DNA from: Bryoerythrophyllum caledonicum
Lineage: Eukaryota > Streptophyta > Bryopsida > Pottiales > Pottiaceae
Length of the DNA stretch: 64,000 nucleotides
Reading direction: 5' to 3'
NCBI GenBank assembly: GCA_963971425.1
Contig: OZ020519.1
Location: 4,294,028-4,358,027 of the forward strand
Shown: in pieces, positions 1-11,745 of the stretch
Numbering within the stretch: position 1 is the stretch's first letter
Layout of the letters: each line of letters begins with the position of its first letter
Position numbers and translations under genes: made by a program
The notes under the pieces: model-generated
Told to the model about the DNA's origin: nothing
Databases searched by the model: none
The model's input: only the letters and a program-made list of their open reading frames with translations

Positions 1-1379
1 TGGGCTCATGCTACCCGATTGATATCCGATACCCAATTGATATCCAATACCCGGTTGGTACCAGGTACCGACCGATTATCAACCGAGATATATATTTATT
101 ATTATTATTTTTTCTTTTTCCTTTCATACAAAATAAAATTCCTATTCTTTCAAATAAGAATTTAAGTTTTCGACAACAATTAACCTAGAAAGGAAACCTA
201 AACAATTAAACTAGAAAGAAAAACTAGTAACTAGTTGTAGTATAGAAATTCGATCTTTCATTGAACTCTTCAAATTCACTCCGTGCAATTCAATTCTAGG
301 AACTTCCATGGGGAATGGATCTTTTCGTTTAATGTATAAGTAGCTTAAGGTCACATGAAGGTTGTAATTGTATTTGTTATTGAATTAACCAAAGTATACT
401 TCTTTAAGGAATTAATTATTATTCCGGGAACACTCTTAGTCCAATCAAATTGATAGTAACTTTAGTATCCAGTAGATGTATCCATGATCAATTTGATAGT
501 CACAACATTGTAAATTCCTTTACCTTAGTCCATATTACGAATGGTATTATGCCATTTTGCGTAATTGAAATTAGGGTTTTGATACTTAACTCATGCAATT
601 CTCCCGTTCCTCTTTACTCCATCTTTACTTCTTGTAATTCGATCTTAATCCTCCCTTGAGATCACCTTATGTAGGTCAAATGCCTTGATCACAATTCATG
701 GATTCTCACACATCAATTTACCGTCCTCATCTTCTTTAATTACAAAGACTCAATTAATTCTAATTATAATTATAATATTCTCTTGGATGGAGGTTGCGCA
801 TACCTCCTATCCAGTAGATTATCTTTAATTGAATTAATGGTTTTGTATGTCCAATCATTCAGTAATTCATCTAGTGGATATGGTTGGCCAAACACATTAT
901 CCAATAGAACATAATTCAATCAAACATTCACATTTCCATATGACTTTGTATTTCTATATTATAATTTGAAGCATGTATCTTACTCTCAGACTTAGTAATC
1001 TACACTTAAATCAAATTGATAGAATAACTCAAGTCTTAGCTATTGTAGGATCATCATCTCTACAATTAACTGATTTAATTCCAATAGATAGCCACGGCTG
1101 TAGCTCCCAAATAACCCTGGACTTCTTGTGGACTTGCTTATAAAAAAAAAGCCCCAAAGTCCAAGAAGGTGGCTCTCTACCCCCTCCAAACCCTAATCCT
1201 CAACAATGGATGAGAGATGTCCGGACAGATGACATCCATAGCTTGATAGTTTCATCCAAATTCCAGACAATTTTCATCCAAAGTCAGTTCGGACAGTCTC
1301 ATCCACTGTACAGATTCATCCACAGTTCTATTTTTTACCCATAACTACTTTAGTAACTTCAAAAAATTACTACATGGAC
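1..1379. other. AT-rich spacer, no gene recognised
   Basis: No convincing coding sequence is visible. The first 100 bases repeat short variants of a 'gatatccaatacccg' type motif, and around 1200-1330 there are several copies of a GGATGAA/TTCATCC word that recurs near 2960, 4160-4250, 5210-5260 and 5710. The stretch is probably mobile-element debris downstream of the polyprotein relic on the minus strand, but no long terminal repeat could be delimited. Confidence 0.4.
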
Positions 1380-2401
1380 CTTACGATAAGCTCAAATCTT
1401 CGGTTAACAGTGAATGGCCTTAGCAAGGCCATCCGGTAATCACAAAGTCCACGTGACCTTACCGGCACAATTCATCTTCACTGATCAACGTTACATGACA
1501 TCGCAACTTGCCAATGCACCATCCAATTGCAGAAGGTGGTAATTGCTCCGATTACAATGCCAAAAGATGTTGAATGTGGTGGTGAGCGGCACGGTTGGCT
1601 GCAAAGCCAGTACCCACGTAAATGTATCGCTGTACCTGAAGCCCGGCCTCTAACACAATCGCAAGCCCCGTACCGATACCGGCAAATAGCTCCACGAGGG
1701 TAATATCTCATTTGGTGGTCACCACTCAATAGCGCAAGCCAACAACGGAGTGGAAGAGTTTAGTGAGAGATGTGGAGCATCTAGAGCGTCCACGATCTCC
1801 TGGCTTTGACGTATGAGCTCTAACTGGGTCCCTCAAGGAGCAAGTGGATCTTTGCAATAACACGTAGGAATCTCCACTGATAAGTGATCACATGATTCCG
1901 ATACCCCCGACATAAAAGCATTTATCTTCTCCAAAAGCGTGGAACCACATGGCAAATTGGATGCCAAGGCACTGCACCCAAATATAGCATCCGCCAAAAA
2001 GTCACCGTGCTAGCTGCAAAGACATCCGGAATGAGCTCTATTATGACATCACCGGCGGACCACCAAGGCCTAATCCAAGCCTCCTCTATCTAGTTATCTA
2101 CCCTAAAATCAAGTGAATAACGCGTCTGTTGACCAACCAAAATGTCGTAGTTGGTGGCACTAGTCACAACGCAGCGGAGAGATACATGGGAGAACAATGG
2201 ACTTGATCCCATGCTAAACATCAATTGCAACGGATGTCGGGTGTGGCCCATGGCCTTCCATGTGCTCCCTATCGATGTAATAGTTGTAAATGAGCAAGGC
2301 TCGAGGTCCGAAGCACCTAGACTCAAATCATGGGCTAGCTGCTTGTCGATCATCACTGGTTGAGCTTTGAAGTCCAAAATAACACGTAGGCGGTAGCTCA
2401 A
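1380..2401 (-). pseudogene. LTR-retroelement polyprotein relic: retropepsin then cytosine-5 methyltransferase domain
   Basis: Read on the minus strand, 2401-2090 encodes a retropepsin-like stretch that includes the motif YDILVGQQ. In this family that motif sits just after the protease core. After frame breaks, 1710-1380 encodes a domain resembling a DNA cytosine-5 methyltransferase. It has motif I LFAGIGTGL (about 1689-1663), then a segment ending in a YIYV-like strand, and a motif IV-like ITGWPC followed by G-H-S (about 1440-1410). The residue after the PC is a TAA stop (1420-1422) where a glutamine is expected. Two more in-frame stops lie at 1459-1461 and 1552-1554. The order protease then methyltransferase matches LTR retrotransposons I recall from non-seed plants that carry a methyltransferase in the polyprotein; that family match is from memory. 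The copy is clearly dead: stops, frameshifts, and no reverse transcriptase seen nearby. Confidence 0.72.
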
Positions 2402-2756
2402 GTGGAGTTGTTGTCCGTACGGCCAACCACCATAATCCCATCGTCATTCATCAAATGTACCATTCTTGGGCGCCCACTGCGTCACTTCTGTGTAGACTAG
2501 GCTACAACGTTAAATAAATAAGCCACTCCAAAGATCAAGGACTGATCTCTTGAGGACTGATCTATAGGTGTGGTCATGGCATCCGCCTTTAACACGAAAA
2601 TAGCCCCGACCGCTAACTTGGCCCGCATTGCCACCAAATCCTCCTCGCTAGATCATTGGAGTCGTCCTTGCTTGCGGATGGCATGGGCACCTTACGATGA
2701 GATGGACTAGAAGAAACAGGTAGGAGCGGAATCAAAGTGGGAGCTGCAGCAGGAAT
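2402..2756 (-). other. Probable upstream part of the polyprotein relic
   Basis: This lies upstream of the retropepsin relic on the minus strand, where gag would be expected. Short open stretches are present but I recognise no gag or zinc-knuckle motif. It ends at the TIR element starting at 2757. Confidence 0.3.
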
Positions 2757-4510
2757 GCTAGAATGTGAGCAGTGAACAATGAGCAGTGAGTAGTGAGCAA
2801 TCTATTTCTTTCACTTGGGCACCCTATAACCACAGATTTGGGGTGATTTACAAGAAACAATTTTACATTGTGACCTATTTCTGTGGTATGAAAAAAGTTC
2901 AAAATGGGAGAAAGTTGGATTAAAAAACCCGGAAATAAACTATTTGGAGGATATTTGGATGAATGTAGATAGATGGATGAATGTAGATGAATGATTGCTC
3001 AGCTTGTAGATAAAAAAATATAGCAACTTCTAAAATATTAGTATTAAAAATAAATAAAAAATAAAAAACCAGCCGAGGGGCTGCTAGGTACCGAAGAGTG
3101 CCCTGAGGGCAAAACCAAGGGAAACCCAAAAAAAAATACAAAAATACAAAAAAAAAAAATTAAAATTATCGCCCATTAAGAAAAATTCTTCTGAAGGGGT
3201 TATTCAAATTGCCCATTTGGTACTTCAAACTTCTCCGTATATTTGAATACAAAAGTTCTTGCTTCTACTTCAATTTTACATAATTTTACAATTCTTGCTT
3301 CCACTACAATTTGAGTGAGGGGAAAAAAGGCACCTTGGTACCAAAGGGCCCATTTGGCACTCCAAAATTTTATGTAATATTGAACACTAAAATTCTTGCT
3401 TCCATTATAACTTTACATAGTTTGAGTGAGGGGAAAAATGGCACCTCGGTACCGAAGTGCCCATTTGGCACTCCAAAATTTTATGTAATTTTGAACACTA
3501 AAATTCTTGCTTCCACTATAATCTTCATCGTAGTGGAGCATTAGGCCAACGCAAAGCATGGGTGAATTGCAAACACTTGTATTATGTATACAGATTTTTG
3601 TGCAAAGCAAACCTGGAAGACGACAAGTAAATACATGCACCAAGTCTTAGTTTCAATGATGTACAGCTCCTACTTCGCAATAGTAATCTCTAAGTTTTTA
3701 TTGTTTTGGTCATAGTAGTTATGGCAAGTTATTGCCTCTTTTATAGTTTATTTTTGAAACTACACAAAACTTTGGAGGGCCAAAATGGCTCCTTGGTACC
3801 GAGGAACCCTTCTGGGCTTCACAAAAAACTTATGAAGTTCAACGATTTTCACTTGTAGAAATAGTAGAATTTGTTGAGGAATTTTTTTTGAAACATATTT
3901 TACCCGTTGTTGGGAACGGGAAAAAAAATCAAAAAAATTAGAGAAAAAAATAAAATAAAAATGGGCCTAGTAGGCTCTTTGGCACAAAAGAACCTCTTTT
4001 GACTTCTTTAAAATCTTGTAGTTCAGTGATTCATCTTCACTCTTAAAAGGTATATGTTTTATGCAACATGAATTATGAAGCACTGTAAACTAACATAATT
4101 TTTGTTTCCCATTAAATTTCATGTCGCTCAAAGAGAAATTTTCATAAAACTAGATGAAATTATGAATGGATGCCCTAAACTTCATTCATCCATAAACTCT
4201 GTCCATCCATGAAATATATCATCCAAACTTATTCATCCATTTAATGATGATAAATAGTCAACTCCATATTAAAGTTTGGTTAGGTTTGTCCCTAGAATTC
4301 AACATTTATTTTCATGTGAAGCAATTTCATAGCCCATTTGTAAGTGAAAAATCATAGAAGACATTTGTAAACCACGGTAATAGGTTGCAAAATTTTACTT
4401 TTTAAAGAAATTTTCAAATATCATTTACAGAAAATTCCCATAATTAGAATATTCATGTCCGTTTCTATCCTCCCTCCTCACTGCTCACCGCTTACCGCTC
4501 ACATTCTAGC
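2757..4510. mobile_element. 1.75-kb element with about 38-bp terminal inverted repeats
   Basis: The left end starts GCTAGAATGTGAGC and continues with repeated GAGCAGTGAG words. The right end, read as its reverse complement from 4510, starts with the same 14 bases and matches for about 38 bp with roughly six mismatches. The sequence CTAG sits at both ends and could be a 4-bp target duplication or part of the repeat. The interior is AT-rich, carries a 111-bp tandem duplication and several degenerate TTGGTACCGA motifs, and has no recognisable transposase. This is a non-autonomous DNA-transposon-like element, apparently inserted next to or within the older polyprotein relic. Confidence 0.6.
3310..3531. 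repeat. 111-bp tandem duplication
   Basis: Two direct copies begin with TTTGAGTGAGGGGAAAA at 3310 and 3421, a period of 111 bp (37 codons). An open frame therefore runs through both copies without being a real gene. Partial related sequence also occurs just upstream (3250-3310) and, more diverged, at 3780-3830. Confidence 0.8.
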
Positions 4511-7045
4511 GTTGTTGTAGTGAGGGGGAGCGATAATACCGTCTTCGGGTACTTACCACAAACAAAAACCACCTCGGAATCACAATCTAGGTCAATAAAA
4601 AATGGGGCCACCGGAATACACTCACAACAAGCCCACAACACTAAGGAGGTATCACAAAAGATCCAAAAATGAAAACCGGATCCTCTCCCCCAACAACATA
4701 AAAGCGGAAAATGCAAATGACCAGAGCCACTAGCACATGCCTGCAATGGATGGTCGGTAGTCGCAAAACCTGCAACAACACAAGAGACACATCCAAAGGT
4801 GTCCTTTCCGAAGTCTATAACTAAGGAGGCAGCGAGAGCTAATGCGGTTGCGGTATTCACAAACACATGTCCCCCCAACAAAACCCACACGTTGGGTGAC
4901 AAACGCGTTGAACATCAATCCAATACCAAAATTGGATTAATGGTAAAATGTCCTAAATATAGGTGCAAATTTCACTCAAAACCGAGTTAAATTGCCCTTG
5001 TTACATACCTCCAAAGTTTAGACACTAATTTTTATTTTATTTTTAACAACTCACAAAAATGTGGTTTTGGAAAAACTTTTTCCACTAAATTTTTTCTTTC
5101 CACCTTGGTAGAAATCCTTATGGAGAGCTCAAATTCGACGTTAGAATTCAAAAAAAATGAATAGTTAAGAAGATATTAACTCACAATTTATGAATTCTGC
5201 CCAAATTACAATTTCATCCACAGTGGATGAAAATTTCCCCAGTGGATGAATTTGCAAATTAGATGAAAAATCGCAGATTAGGTCCAGTAGTTATTCTTCT
5301 TCCAATTCTTGCACCGCTCACATCATGCTCAAAAATTGTCAAATTTGGGCGCCATTTGTTGCATTGGCTTCATGTTAACGCGCTCTACAACGCCAATTGA
5401 TGCATCCAATTTTTTTCTAAACTGACCCAAACTCAAATTCTAGAACTAAAGAGAGGAACGTGGGAGGGTCATTGTCAAGTGAATAACTAGTAAATCATTA
5501 GGGTAGTCAAGCATCTCGCATTCTACAAAGGGAGAATCAACGAGTGCTAGTAGTTTTAAGAGAATGCCACACCTTTATCAATGATAAACAATCACTTTCA
5601 TGCAAAGGTAATCACTAAATACTCTCTAACTCACTTACAAAGCTTGACTCGACAAAGATGTCAAAGGACGTGTGCGGCGCTACACGCACACACAATCCTA
5701 AGTGGATGGAAATCATCCATGGATGAATGTGGTGCGCTGCCGTACGTCCCTAAATCCCATAGATTAGTAACAAACAAATCTACGCTAATACTAAGATGCG
5801 GAGAGGCCCTCGACCCCACGTCGCGTGGCAAGCTCGAAACCATGTTGTGGCAACTTCCCACACTCGCTTCTAGTTGCGGAAGGGGCCATGATTTGTTGCT
5901 GAAGAGGTACTTCTTTACAACGAGAAGGAAGCACAAACTACATCACAGGGAATGGAGAAGACTCAAGCGCAATCTAGGAGGACCGTGGAACACGTGAAGA
6001 GGTTGCACTAGCCATCGCACTCAGCCATGAAGCCATCAACGTCGTTGTGGAAATTCTTGGAAGGGCTGAAGCTGCCACAACAAGAGATTGTGAGAGAGCA
6101 CACCCACCTATCATAAGAGCGGTGGTGGGAATGCATGGCCGCTTCCTCGCACACCCCGACTTGTCGCACATCCCCGCCACGCCAGAGGATCCTCGATACT
6201 TGCACATACCCTCGCCGCTTCCATTCTTGGAAAATGTCTCCTACTCATCCCCAAAGATCTCCAAACCTACAAAGTAGTTGGCGCAGCTGAGGCCGACGCA
6301 ACTGTCATGCCAAGAGTTGGAGGTCTTATTTCCAACTTTCTGCGCCGAAGAAGCTCTAGGACGTCTTCCTTCTCACTAGTGACCTGCATGATGGCTCTGC
6401 AAATACAAATGGATTCCCTCCTTCGAGCTCTCAGCTGCACCGCCCTTCCGTCCCGGTGTTCCACGTAGTGCACCTAGAAGGTTCATGTTATACAGCTCTC
6501 TCCTCAATGTTTCCCTCCGTGCAGCGTGGCGAGAAAATTTTCAAGTCCCCTAGTGCCACATAATTGTGTGCCGAACAATTCCGCCTTGTCCTAGAAGTCC
6601 ACATCGCAGCACAGGCAGAAGAATGGGACCTCTACTTGCTTTCCGGGTGGCCCACCCCTCCTCTTCTCACGCCTTTAGAAGCAGTTCACGTCCACGAGCA
6701 TCCACTCATACTCGTTCATCATATACGCAACACGTAGGTGCTGTCCGCACTGCATGGAATGACTCTGACACACAATGACATCTTCTAATTCAAACTTGCC
6801 TTGCAAACGTAGCTGCATGGCGAATGGAAGAACAAACATAAAAAAAAAATATTGATTTGCATAAGGAAGGTAAAGAAAGAACACGAATTCCATCGATAAA
6901 CCTACAGCACTCGTCTATATACGGAGCTGATCCTCATTAGAGAGAGTTGACATCAAGTATGGTGGTCCTGTCGCACCGTATGGATAGTGCTTCCACATAC
7001 AATAATTTTTCTAGGTCCGGTGGAACCCGACACTCTACCTAGAAG
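4511..7045. other. Mobile-element debris, no gene recognised
   Basis: Open stretches of 60-138 codons occur on both strands (for example 4492-4902 minus and 5581-5997 plus). None shows a domain I recognise, and they have no consistent exon structure. GC content rises over 5640-6700 compared with the AT-rich flanks, which fits decayed coding sequence of a mobile element. GGATGAA-type words recur near 5210-5260 and 5700-5730. Confidence 0.4.
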
Positions 7046-7597
7046 ATGAGGACAAACAAAAATAATCAAACACCGGGTCTTTCTCAAAGGTGGAAGGAAA
7101 AACATAACTTTTCTTTTTTCATAAATCAAGAAGTGGCAAAATCAGAGGCCACAAAGTCTTTCACCAAATGCAATAGAGTGCCAGCCATGCCTGTCATGAA
7201 AAATGTTGAAGTACAACGAACGTCAATGCAGCAAGACTCCTCCAATGTCGTGACAGCCCCTACCAACGTCGCCACAGTCCCTCTCCACATTGCGACAGCC
7301 CTCGCCTACGTCCCGACAACCCTCGTCAGAGTTCCTACCCACGTTGCAACAACACCCACCTATGTCCCGACAACCCTCGTCAGAGTTCCTACCCACGTTG
7401 CAACAACACCCACCTACGTCCCGACAACCCTTGGTCACGTCATCACAGTAGACACCTTGAAGAAAATTTTATGTGCTGCTCCGACAAGGTCGCCAATCAC
7501 ACTAGGATACTCCCCACCCCGCTTGAAGGGTGGCCCTCTCTTCCACGACCTGCGCTGGCAAGCTGGATGTCTCCCCTACAGATTGTCGGTGCGGTAG
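7046..7597 (+). other. 183-codon open frame with a Val/Thr/Pro repeat, doubtful gene
   Basis: This frame begins with a basic N-terminal part and then runs into a repetitive Val-Pro-Thr-rich segment made by a 54-bp tandem repeat. The opposite strand is also open through the repeat and reads as Cys/Gly-rich, so the length of the frame may simply reflect the repeat. No domain is recognised and the flanks are mobile-element debris. It could be a relic coding region. Confidence 0.25.
7304..7429. repeat. 54-bp tandem repeat
   Basis: The word CTCGTCAGAGTTCCTACCCA starts at 7322 and again at 7376, a 54-bp period with near-identical copies. A shorter, more diverged related unit precedes them from about 7250. 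Confidence 0.75.
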
Positions 7598-8866
7598 AAA
7601 CGCGGCCCAGTACCTCCAATTCCCCTTGCAAACGCTGCCGCCAAAAATGTGAGAATGGTCTCCCAAAATGCCACATTGTCGCTCCCCAATCCGGCGTCAC
7701 ATAATCCTCAAACGGCCAAGCCTACCCACAATTTCGACCCACCTCTCCCTCGCAATCACAAGACAATGTGCTCCGGACAGGATCCCATAGCGCCGCCCAA
7801 AATTCAGCCCCAACTCCAGCAGTCATGCAATCTTCCCAACCACAACCCTATTCTCCACACCTTCGCCCATTTTTCAAAGATGTTTTACTAAATCCACCGC
7901 AAAACAACCGCTCCCTTCCATGCATTCAAACACCAATGAATCACCCTCCAAATCCCTAATGCTCACAATAGGATTGCTCACAAAAACATGTTGAAAAAAA
8001 ACTTGGTCAGCAGCCATCAATGAGAGCAAACCCCCAAAGCTGGAGGGTTTTCCATCTTCAACAGCTCCATTGATAGCGCAATTGATGCGCTATAAGAAGG
8101 GCACATTCAAGTGCCCCGGACACCTAAGAACATAGGTGGAAGTGATGTCCAAGAAGATTGAAGTGGACATAATGAGAGAGACGATTAGTCTGGCAGATGT
8201 GAATGGGGGCTGGATGAGGTCGGAAAATTGGGTGGGAGAGCCTAACGGGCAGGGCGACGATGTGGCGGGATCCGCCACCGTGGCGTGTATGACTGTGGAG
8301 CGCGACAGCGGGGCGGGGCGCCACCGTGGCTCGACGGGCTGTGGCGCGAGGCTCGGGGGGCGAGGCAGCCACTCCACCGCACCTCATGCCCGACCCACGC
8401 TCGACCAGAGATTTCGAGTGGCATTGAGCTGTCAGAAAGCCTGATTCATTGCCCAGTTGCCAGAGAGTTGATTGTCAAAATCCACCTGTGGGTTCAATCA
8501 CACAAGCTTCGCAAGTAGTTACAAGGTCGGCGCACTGCAAGGAGTAGGCTTTCCTAAACTAGTACCAACCTTGGGTTGAAACCCTGCAGAATTTGCTCAA
8601 ATTCGTACAATATAGCTAGTTTCTAAGAATGAAGGTTTTGAGGTAAATGTCACAGCTGACATATATTGCATCATAAATGACTCAGTGCATGTTGTCTGCA
8701 AGCAAGTTCAAGTGATGAACATTAGCAAGTTATGAGCAAAGAGCATTGTACTGAAACCACATCATCATTCAGGGAAACCTCTGCCAAAGTGACGGGTAAT
8801 GTTGATACCAGGATTAAACTCCCAACTCTGTTGTAAAAAGTTACTTTAATAACCCCACAAAGTTTC
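7598..8866. other. Spacer with a GC-rich patch, no gene recognised
   Basis: A GC-rich patch at about 8230-8410 is open in several frames on both strands, which is a composition effect rather than evidence for a gene. The remainder is AT-rich. No domain, exon structure or RNA gene was recognised. Confidence 0.35.
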
Positions 8867-9145
8867 GATTTGACAGGACATCCCCCACGCTTGGACTTAC
8901 CGGGTGGGGGATGAGGTGGTGGGGCCAAAACCTGGCCCCTATTTTTTTTTTGAATGGGGGCCTAAATTTAGCCAAAGGGGGACCTACAAACTAAATTGGG
9001 GCCGTAGGCCCCAATTTTGTAAAAAAAAAAAGTCAAAAAAAGCCTCTGACCCCCCCAAAATGGGAGGGCCAGAAAAATGAACCCATGCAATTAAGATGGG
9101 GGCCCACCTCGGGTAAGTCCGAGCGTGGGGGACGTCTTGTCCGCG
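8867..9145. mobile_element. 279-bp MITE with about 30-bp inverted repeats and 12-bp flanking repeats
   Basis: The ends share an inverted repeat built around TCCCCCACGCT and GGACTTACC; about 27 of 30 positions match between 8872-8901 and the reverse complement of 9112-9141. The direct repeat CCACAAAGTTTC flanks it at 8855-8866 and 9146-9157, which reads as a target-site duplication of up to 12 bp. The interior contains a perfect palindrome around AATTGGGGCC/GGCCCCAATT (about 8993-9017) and A/T homopolymers. A duplication near 9 bp or longer would suit a Mutator-like origin, but that is inference. Confidence 0.65.
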
Positions 9146-9260
9146 CCACAAAGTTTCACAAGGTGTACCAGTAAGACTTCAAGGTTCGTGAACCTATCCC
9201 TCTGGACATGCAGAGGGATCATATCTTGTTCAAAACCGGTTATGAAGAAGGAGGATAAGA

Positions 9261-10631
9261 GAGTTTTCCTGAAAGTCTGAGTTTTAAAGGGTGGCAACCT
9301 TGTGTCAGCCAAAAAGTTCCGGTGCAGCATCTTTTAACCCCAAAAGGACCAAATCTCCTTCCGGGGATTTATGATTTTGGGCACGTTCCTAAAATTTGAA
9401 AAAAAATCTTTTTTCTCTGAAATTTGTATTCTAGATTGCCTCTGATAAGATCTTCGTGGAGATATTTTATTTTATTTTTTGTATTTGTGGTTTGAAAGTT
9501 AGTACCACTTAAAGCCAAAAGTGGGGACTCCGGGCACCTCCAAAATTTTTGACAAAAGTTTCTATTGACATTGCGATTTTTCACAAATATAAAGAATATT
9601 TCCTTCTTTGGAAATTTTCAAAAAAAAATCTTGTCTTTAGTGTAAAAAGGCATTTAATATCAAGTCAAACATTTTCACACATTGTAGGGCAACAGGGGAA
9701 AAAAAATTCATCTTTTCTACATAAAACCTAGAGATCATCATATTTTTCACTTTTTATTTTTTCAACAACAATATGTGGTGAAAACCTTCTTATTGACCGT
9801 TTGGATTATCATTTGAATACATACGTAGTTCACGAAAAAATAAAACGTGAAATGGCAATTTTTGAACCTCCACTCCTTGCACACTTGTTTTGAATATGCT
9901 ACACCCCTTTTATACCTCTAAAAATTGGTATGTTGGGAAATAACATCATGCTTAAGACAATGGTAAAATATTTAGACCTTGTACAATGCAAAAATTTGAT
10001 ACAAAGTGAAGTCAAAGTTTGTTGATCTACTCATTGCAGGGAAGAAAATGAACCATTGTTTTTACTTTAAACACTAAAATCTATCAATCCGTGCGGTGGA
10101 TTGCAACCAAAATTTCATGGCATGTTTATATAGAAGTCAATTTTAAGATCTTGTGGTTGGAAATCCAAAATTCACTTTAAAATGTGATTTTCATGTCTCT
10201 TTTTGGCAGTGGCAGTTTTGGACTGGTTTTAGAGCAAAAGTGGTTGTGGTCCTTTAGGGGTTAAGGACCTTGTGTCTTTCTCTATTCACCATAGCAGGGT
10301 GAGATTTTAATACGACAATATTTGCAGGGTGAAAATTCTCACCCTCCATATTTTATGGGCCACGCGCATGGAGCAAGCTAATGTAACCAAATTAGTAATT
10401 TGGAGTCACCAATGCCACCTTGCATCTATGTTTGGACGGTGACTGTGCCTAGATGATTAATCCTATAGCATGTTGGTTGGCTGACAAAGGACCATAATTT
10501 ATGGAATAAATCCCAAAGTTAACCAAACCACCATATTTCTCAAAAACAAGTGGACTTTCATGTGTACAACCTAATTCGGCATTTTGGGGTGATAGTCAGG
10601 GTTTAAACCTTGAGTACTTTAAGGAAAACTC
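9261..10631 (-). mobile_element. 1.37-kb non-autonomous TIR element, copy A, with TAAGA target duplication
   Basis: Both termini carry GAGTTTTCCT as an inverted repeat that extends imperfectly for about 25 bp. The 5-bp duplication TAAGA flanks the element at 9256-9260 and 10632-10636. The whole unit is the reverse complement of the element at 43075-44466, sharing blocks such as the one around CACCTTGCATCTATG and the one around CACACATTGT. There are no long open frames and no transposase, so it must depend on an autonomous relative. Orientation is assigned arbitrarily, with the 43-kb copy as plus. Confidence 0.75.
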
Positions 10632-10844
10632 TAAGAAGAACTTAGGTTCACTAAGGAGGTAGGAGTAAATAAAGTATCATATCGTTCCACTGGAAATAAG
10701 TCGATGTCTAAAGCTTCCTCACAATACCCTAAGTTCTTAAAAAGTCCCCTCACACCTTTCCCAAGTCAGGTTATTCTTGTCCATGTGGTCCCAATTATTG
10801 ACCCCTAAATTTCCAAGAATCCCCTCGAGGGACTATAGAAGGTT
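10632..10844. other. Short spacer between related repeats
   Basis: Follows copy A of the 1.4-kb TIR element and contains its right TAAGA duplication. No gene seen. Part of this sequence (around the CCATGTGGTCCCAATTA word) is similar to a block near 28360. Confidence 0.5.
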
Positions 10845-11745
10845 TGGGCAGGTTCATGTGGTGTCAATTTATAACATTCTTCTTTGAAATTTTTATTAAA
10901 GATGGACATTACCAAAAGCTTTATTTGAGTCCAGTTTTTTTCCTCAATTCAACATTTAATGAAAAAGTTATAGGGTTTTGAAGTTCAAATGGGGAGAGCG
11001 GGCACGACGGGCAACTCCAAAAACTTTTGTTAGGACACTCTATTGAATGTGATATATTCGGTACTAGCAAATAATAATATTTCCTTTCATATTGTCAAAA
11101 AAAATCTCCTATCTTTAGTGAAAAAAACCATATAAATCCAAGTCAAACATTTTCACACATTATCATACATTGTCGGGCAAGGTACCAAAAAACCTCATCT
11201 TTTTCACATCTCACTTAGAGATCTTCTTATTTTTCACTTCTAAATTTTTTCCATAGCATTATGTGGTGTGAACCTTTGCATTGACCATTCGGATTCTCAT
11301 TCTAAAACATATTAAGTTCACAAAAAAATACAACATGAATTGACATTATTTTGAACCTCCACTACTTGCACAATTTTTAAAAATATGCTACACCCCACCT
11401 CTACCTCTAAAAGTTGGTGTACAAGGGACTAGTATCATCCTTAACAGGTTGGAAATGAATTTAGACCTTGTGTAGTGAAAATATTTGACACCAAGTGAAG
11501 TCAAAGTCTGTTGATCCACAAAACCTAGGGAAGAAAATGAACCTTTTTTCTACTTCGAACACTATAATCTTTCAATCCGTGTGGTCAGAGTTTATGAAAT
11601 TTTGCGAGTATGTTATTTAGTAATTCTTTATTGAGATCCTATAGTTTAAATTAGAAATAGAAGTTTTGCGTTTCTTCATTACTCATTACTCATTACTTCC
11701 TTAAAATTAGTAGTTTTGAAGTGTTTTTGGTGCAAAATTGTCAAA
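10845..11745 (-). repeat. Partial copy of the 1.4-kb TIR family (fragment C)
   Basis: About 900 bp match the interior and one side of copy A in the same orientation, including the blocks around TTCACACATT and the region with GAAGAAAATGAACC. The outer third, including one terminus, is missing. It faces fragment D at 12690-13625 in opposite orientation, making a large imperfect inverted repeat with about 0.95 kb between the arms. Confidence 0.65.

Noticed and set aside
7223-7438. Cys/Gly-rich minus-strand frame resembling a metallothionein-like repeat
   Set aside because: It is the complement of the 54-bp tandem repeat and has no independent start or conservation evidence.
8090-8444. Overlapping frames in the GC-rich patch near 8.2-8.4 kb
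   Set aside because: Several frames are open at once on both strands, which is a composition effect, and no domain or exon structure is seen.
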